A stretch of 31,244 nt of DNA from the IMG/VR virus record IMGVR_UViG_3300008110_000654, positions 1-31,244 of that record. One strand, given 5' to 3'. Origin of the DNA: a virus. The notes beneath the pieces are model-generated. The model saw nothing but the letters and a program-made list of their open reading frames with translations. It did no database searches and was not told where the DNA came from. Shown one piece after another: positions 28,626 to 31,244 of this stretch; the first letter of the stretch is position 1, and each line of letters opens with the position of its first letter. A program made the position numbers and the translations under genes.

Positions 28626-28832
28626 ATGATAATAACAATTTTATTAGTGTGGGTATTACTAACCTATCCAATGGTTAGGGAAACATTACGATTGATGGAA
28701 ATTGAAAATAGACCGGAACGGCATAGTTTATCCTTTCAACTAATATTGATATTACAATGTATGGTTCATGTTCCATTGTATTATCCGTTGGTTATGATGG
28801 GAAGTATTGTTAAAATTTTTAAAAAGAAATAG
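28626..28832 (+). CDS. Two-helix small membrane protein (68 aa)
   Basis: Helices at about 2-16 (IITILLVWVLLTYPM) and 36-58 (SFQLILILQCMVHVPLYYPLVMM), with a basic end (IVKIFKKK). Function unknown. Confidence 0.65.
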   Translation: MIITILLVWVLLTYPMVRETLRLMEIENRPERHSLSFQLILILQCMVHVPLYYPLVMMGSIVKIFKKK

Positions 28833-28833
28833 T

Positions 28834-29193
28834 ATGTTTAAAGAAATCAGAGACAAAATTGAAAAAACAAATGATCAAAGAATTGCAATGGCACTTACTT
28901 TGATTAACGTAATGAAACAAAGTGATAAGGTTGGTATTGAAATCAGAACCGCAGTAGCGGCAGCTATGATTGATATGTTGGACTCTCATATGCTTGAGGA
29001 AGATACCGATTTGATTAAAGTTATCAATGATGGTATAGATTCAGTTTGTATCGATGCAGAGAAATCACACGGAGTGAAAAATCTTCGTCAATCATTGAGA
29101 GAAATTATATCAACATCTAAACAGGTTATAGCACAGCAAATCCATCGTGTTAGTGATGGTGAATCTATTTTAAAATCAATAAACTTAAATTAA
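28834..29193 (+). CDS. Hypothetical helical protein (119 aa)
   Basis: Starts at ATG 28834, 1 nt after the previous stop; the TTG start at 28807 would overlap. All-helical (DKIEKTNDQRIAMALTLINVMK, IRTAVAAAMIDMLDSHML, LRQSLREIISTSKQVIAQQIHRV), soluble. No family recognised. Confidence 0.65.
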   Translation: MFKEIRDKIEKTNDQRIAMALTLINVMKQSDKVGIEIRTAVAAAMIDMLDSHMLEEDTDLIKVINDGIDSVCIDAEKSHGVKNLRQSLREIISTSKQVIAQQIHRVSDGESILKSINLN

Positions 29194-29198
29194 TAATT

Positions 29199-29579
29199 AT
29201 GGGATTAGACATGTACGCAATTGCAACAAAAGCAAAGTTTCAAACAGAAGTAGATATGGACTTTACAAATGTAAAGATTAGTGACTCGGATGACCTCCAT
29301 TATTGGAGAAAACATCCAAACCTACACGGTTGGATGCACGAACTATATGTGAAGAAAGGTGGTAAATCAAATGACTTCAATGGAGATTGTGTAGTCCTAA
29401 CATCAAAAGATTTAGATAACCTATATCAGGATATCATTGATGATGAACTACCAAACACATCAGGATTCTTTTTTGGACAAACTGATGGAGATGAAAAGGA
29501 AGATGATTTAAAATTTGTAGCGGAAGCACGCAACGCGATCCGTGATGGACTTACAGTTTATTATACATCAAGTTGGTAA
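29199..29579 (+). CDS. Conserved phage protein (MGLDMY family)
   Basis: 126 residues. MGLDMYAIATKA, then YWRKHPNLHGWMHELYVKKGG, FNGDCVVLTSKDLDNLYQDI and FFFGQTDGDEKEDD, is the pattern of a widespread phage/plasmid protein sometimes mislabelled as a kinase. No catalytic motif. Cytoplasmic; function unknown. Confidence 0.8.
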   Translation: MGLDMYAIATKAKFQTEVDMDFTNVKISDSDDLHYWRKHPNLHGWMHELYVKKGGKSNDFNGDCVVLTSKDLDNLYQDIIDDELPNTSGFFFGQTDGDEKEDDLKFVAEARNAIRDGLTVYYTSSW

Positions 29580-29582
29580 AAT

Positions 29583-29792
29583 ATGGATTACGAAAATGTT
29601 ATTTGTTGTAGTGGAAATGGATGTTCCAAAACAACGCAAGATGAAACGGCATATGTAGAATTAAGACATGATAACTATGGTATTCCGACAAGATACTATT
29701 GTGATGATTGTTATGAAAACAATTATCCGTATCGTAAGGATAACTATTACGATTATCTTAACGCCGGTGAATATATGGATGATGACTATTAA
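29583..29792 (+). CDS. Small Cys-rich acidic protein (69 aa)
   Basis: Cys pairs CCSGNGC near the N-terminus and CDDC near residue 40 give a possible zinc knuckle; the rest is Tyr/Asp/Asn-rich (DNYYDYLNAGEYMDDDY). It lies 3 nt after the previous gene and 10 nt before the SWIM gene. Unknown function. Confidence 0.65.
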   Translation: MDYENVICCSGNGCSKTTQDETAYVELRHDNYGIPTRYYCDDCYENNYPYRKDNYYDYLNAGEYMDDDY

Positions 29793-29802
29793 AAAACAAA
29801 TT

Positions 29803-30168
29803 ATGAGATTTAAATCGTTTTATCCGCCTGTATCATATAAAGGTGATATAAGTGGCAAGTGGTACGTTATATGTAGTTCCGATGGGGATGGTTGGGTTGA
29901 AGTTGATAGAAAGTATCAATGGAGTGAGTTGGAAAAACTTTGGGATAAGATTCAGTATGGTTCACCAAAAACAATGGCAAAAACCAAAGTGAAAAAAGAA
30001 TACAAAGTTAATGGGAGTAAAGGAAATGTATATAGTGTGGTAAACGATGATGGGTTTTGGAGTTGTAGTTGTCCGGCGCATGGGTTCGGGCGTGGTAAAG
30101 ATTGTAAACATATCAAACAAATAAAAGATGAAACATCTAAAAAAACAAACAAACGAAAAGCAATATGA
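29803..30168 (+). CDS. SWIM zinc-finger protein
   Basis: 121 residues from ATG 29803 (start context AAAAAACAAATT). YSVVNDDGFWSCSCPAHGFGRGKDCKHIKQI holds Cys88-x-Cys90 and Cys101-x-His103, the CxCx(n)CxH SWIM motif. A basic linker (MAKTKVKKEYKVNG) precedes it. SWIM domains bind DNA or proteins and often accompany recombination or helicase proteins; no such partner is visible here. Overlaps the next gene by 41 nt. Confidence 0.8.
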   Translation: MRFKSFYPPVSYKGDISGKWYVICSSDGDGWVEVDRKYQWSELEKLWDKIQYGSPKTMAKTKVKKEYKVNGSKGNVYSVVNDDGFWSCSCPAHGFGRGKDCKHIKQIKDETSKKTNKRKAI

Positions 30169-30382
30169 AATTGATTCATATGAAAGAAACTCTGTATTTG
30201 CAGAACTTGACCAATGGTGTTTTGGTTATGGTGATAAACACGACTATATTGAAGTGACGGAATGGTATAACGGAGAGGGGTTCGATGTTGATATCGAAAC
30301 CCACCAACGCCAAAGATTTCAGTTGAGTTGGGGTCAATGGGAAGCATTAAAGTATTTAGTAAACAAAATCGAAAATAAATAA
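30128..30382 (+). CDS. Hypothetical protein (84 aa)
   Basis: Starts inside the SWIM gene in another frame (41-nt overlap); no later in-frame ATG exists, and the GYGDKHDYIEVTEWYNGEGFDVDIETHQRQRFQLSWGQWEALKYL part looks like a genuine small folded domain. Basic N-terminal tail. Function unknown. Confidence 0.65.
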   Translation: MKHLKKQTNEKQYEIDSYERNSVFAELDQWCFGYGDKHDYIEVTEWYNGEGFDVDIETHQRQRFQLSWGQWEALKYLVNKIENK

Positions 30383-30393
30383 AAATAAAAATT

Positions 30394-30960
30394 ATGGCAA
30401 ATAAACTAACCAGAAATTATAAACCAAGAGTTGAATATAATTCAAAATATCCACTATCACATTCTGTTAATAAACCGTATGTACAGCAATTGGCTAAATT
30501 CTTTATGGAACGAATTAAACAATGTGCTAGACCATATCATGAAAAGCACAAAGGAGTTAAAGATTCCGGTTCAACTGGAAAAATGGTATCAGTTACATTG
30601 GAACAAATAGAAAAAATAATTATAAAATCAAATGGGAAATCGCCGGATGGTGTGTTAATACATTTTGCTCCAATTGGAATTTTAAAATCACCAACCGAAG
30701 CTGAAGAATTTGGATTTATTACAAGTGAACAACGTGGCAGATTTCCATCTATGGATAGAATTGTATCATCAATTGGATATGATGCAAATAACATGCAATT
30801 AACTACAAAAAGATACAATCTTGGTAAATCAATATCATCAGCTGATGAACTAATTCCATCCATTAATAACGTAACCATTAAATGGAATGGTGCAGAATTT
30901 GAATTTAGTAATATAACTGCCAGTTTTTTAGCAGATACAATGAAAGAATTAGCAAAATAA
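30394..30960 (+). CDS. Hypothetical protein (188 aa)
   Basis: Starts after AAATAAAAATAAAAATT. Basic N-terminal third (MANKLTRNYKPRVEYNSKYPLSHS), then mixed alpha/beta with VTLEQIEKIIIKSNGKSPDGVLIHFAPIGI. Soluble; no motif recognised. Confidence 0.65.
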   Translation: MANKLTRNYKPRVEYNSKYPLSHSVNKPYVQQLAKFFMERIKQCARPYHEKHKGVKDSGSTGKMVSVTLEQIEKIIIKSNGKSPDGVLIHFAPIGILKSPTEAEEFGFITSEQRGRFPSMDRIVSSIGYDANNMQLTTKRYNLGKSISSADELIPSINNVTIKWNGAEFEFSNITASFLADTMKELAK

Positions 30961-30971
30961 AAATAAAATAT

Positions 30972-31244
30972 ATGGGATTTTTTAGTTGGAAAACGCAAGA
31001 CACGGATAAGAGTATTGCTAACAATTATTCAGCTCGTTCAACATTCAAAGTTGATATGATGGATAATAAAGGTAATGTATGGACAGAAGATAACTATGAC
31101 GGTTATGGTGTATTTGGTGGTAAGGATTACTATGAATTGTTAGCCGAAATGAATGGGTTTGTGTCGGATAAAACAGGTGATGAATATACGAATGAAGCTA
31201 GAGGGTTTGGTATCAATTTGGTATTCGAAAATAACCCTAGTGGT
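30972..31244 (+). CDS. Conserved phage protein (MGFFSWKT family), partial
   Basis: 91 codons are visible and the frame runs off the window. MGFFSWKTQDTDKSIANNYS, followed by VDMMDNKGNVWTEDNYDGYGVFGGKDYYELLAEMNG, matches a widespread family of small phage/plasmid proteins of unknown function. No defect in the visible part. Confidence 0.8.
   Translation, partial: MGFFSWKTQDTDKSIANNYSARSTFKVDMMDNKGNVWTEDNYDGYGVFGGKDYYELLAEMNGFVSDKTGDEYTNEARGFGINLVFENNPSG

Overview
The window looks like part of a large, AT-rich tailed-phage genome (or a prophage-derived element) whose host is a member of the Bacteroidota. The phage assignment rests on a cassette of small membrane/lipoprotein lysis-type genes, a tail end of thymidylate synthase, dense same-strand small genes with ATGA overlaps, 17 tRNA genes plus a tmRNA, and several phage-typical families (Api92-like, GP88, a VWA/AAA+ pair, a MGLDMY-type protein). 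The Bacteroidota assignment rests on the absence of Shine-Dalgarno sequences (starts are preceded by A-rich tracts such as AAAAATTATG), on at least seven promoters of the TTTGG-N19-TAtnTT(T/A) type, and on a TonB-dependent receptor followed by a surface-type lipoprotein. All confident protein genes are on the + strand.

Layout. 1-252: end of thyA. 328-1653: four small membrane, lipoprotein or secreted proteins, two of them overlapping out of frame; probably spanin/holin functions. 1735-5177: a translationally coupled TonB-dependent receptor and lipoprotein, closed by a strong terminator. 5229-7385: secreted non-specific nuclease, SpeD-like decarboxylase, a possible phosphoribosyltransferase-like protein and two unknowns. 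7395-7760: tmRNA with an unusually long tag. 7833-8464: palindromic repeat, promoter and a PD-(D/E)XK nuclease candidate. 8478-15740: a tRNA archipelago with Met-initiator-like, Gly(2), Ile, Trp, Cys, His, Glu, Thr, Asp, Arg, Pro, Leu, Ala, Met/Ile2, Ser and Gln tRNAs, interleaved with predicted RNA-repair or RNA-handling proteins (HAD phosphatase, YkuK RNase-H-like) and, most strikingly, with many structured non-coding stretches. The largest of these is about 960 nt (8852-9812), has its own promoter and is packed with hairpins. A second of about 240 nt (12216-12454) shares two sequence blocks with it that can base-pair in both.

15784-18708: a calcineurin-like phosphoesterase, a cyclic-phosphate-processing receiver-like protein (cREC) and small membrane proteins. 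18770-22522: palindromic repeat, promoter, HExxH+VWA protein and its MoxR/CobS-like AAA+ ATPase partner. 22591-25417: another HExxH protein and small phage proteins ending with an Api92-like protein. 25427-25701: a hub of palindromic repeats plus a promoter. 25720-31244: GP88 and a run of small accessory proteins (zinc-ribbon, SWIM, conserved phage unknowns), with the last gene running off the window.

Working together: the phage seems to carry an extensive translation-support kit (tRNAs, tmRNA, tRNA/RNA-end repair candidates), a set of undescribed structured RNAs embedded in that kit, polyamine and dTMP metabolism, and an outer-membrane uptake module. A shared promoter type and a 25-bp palindrome recurring next to three of those promoters suggest coordinated (early or middle) transcription. 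Functions are inferred from motifs and family memory; no database search was possible.
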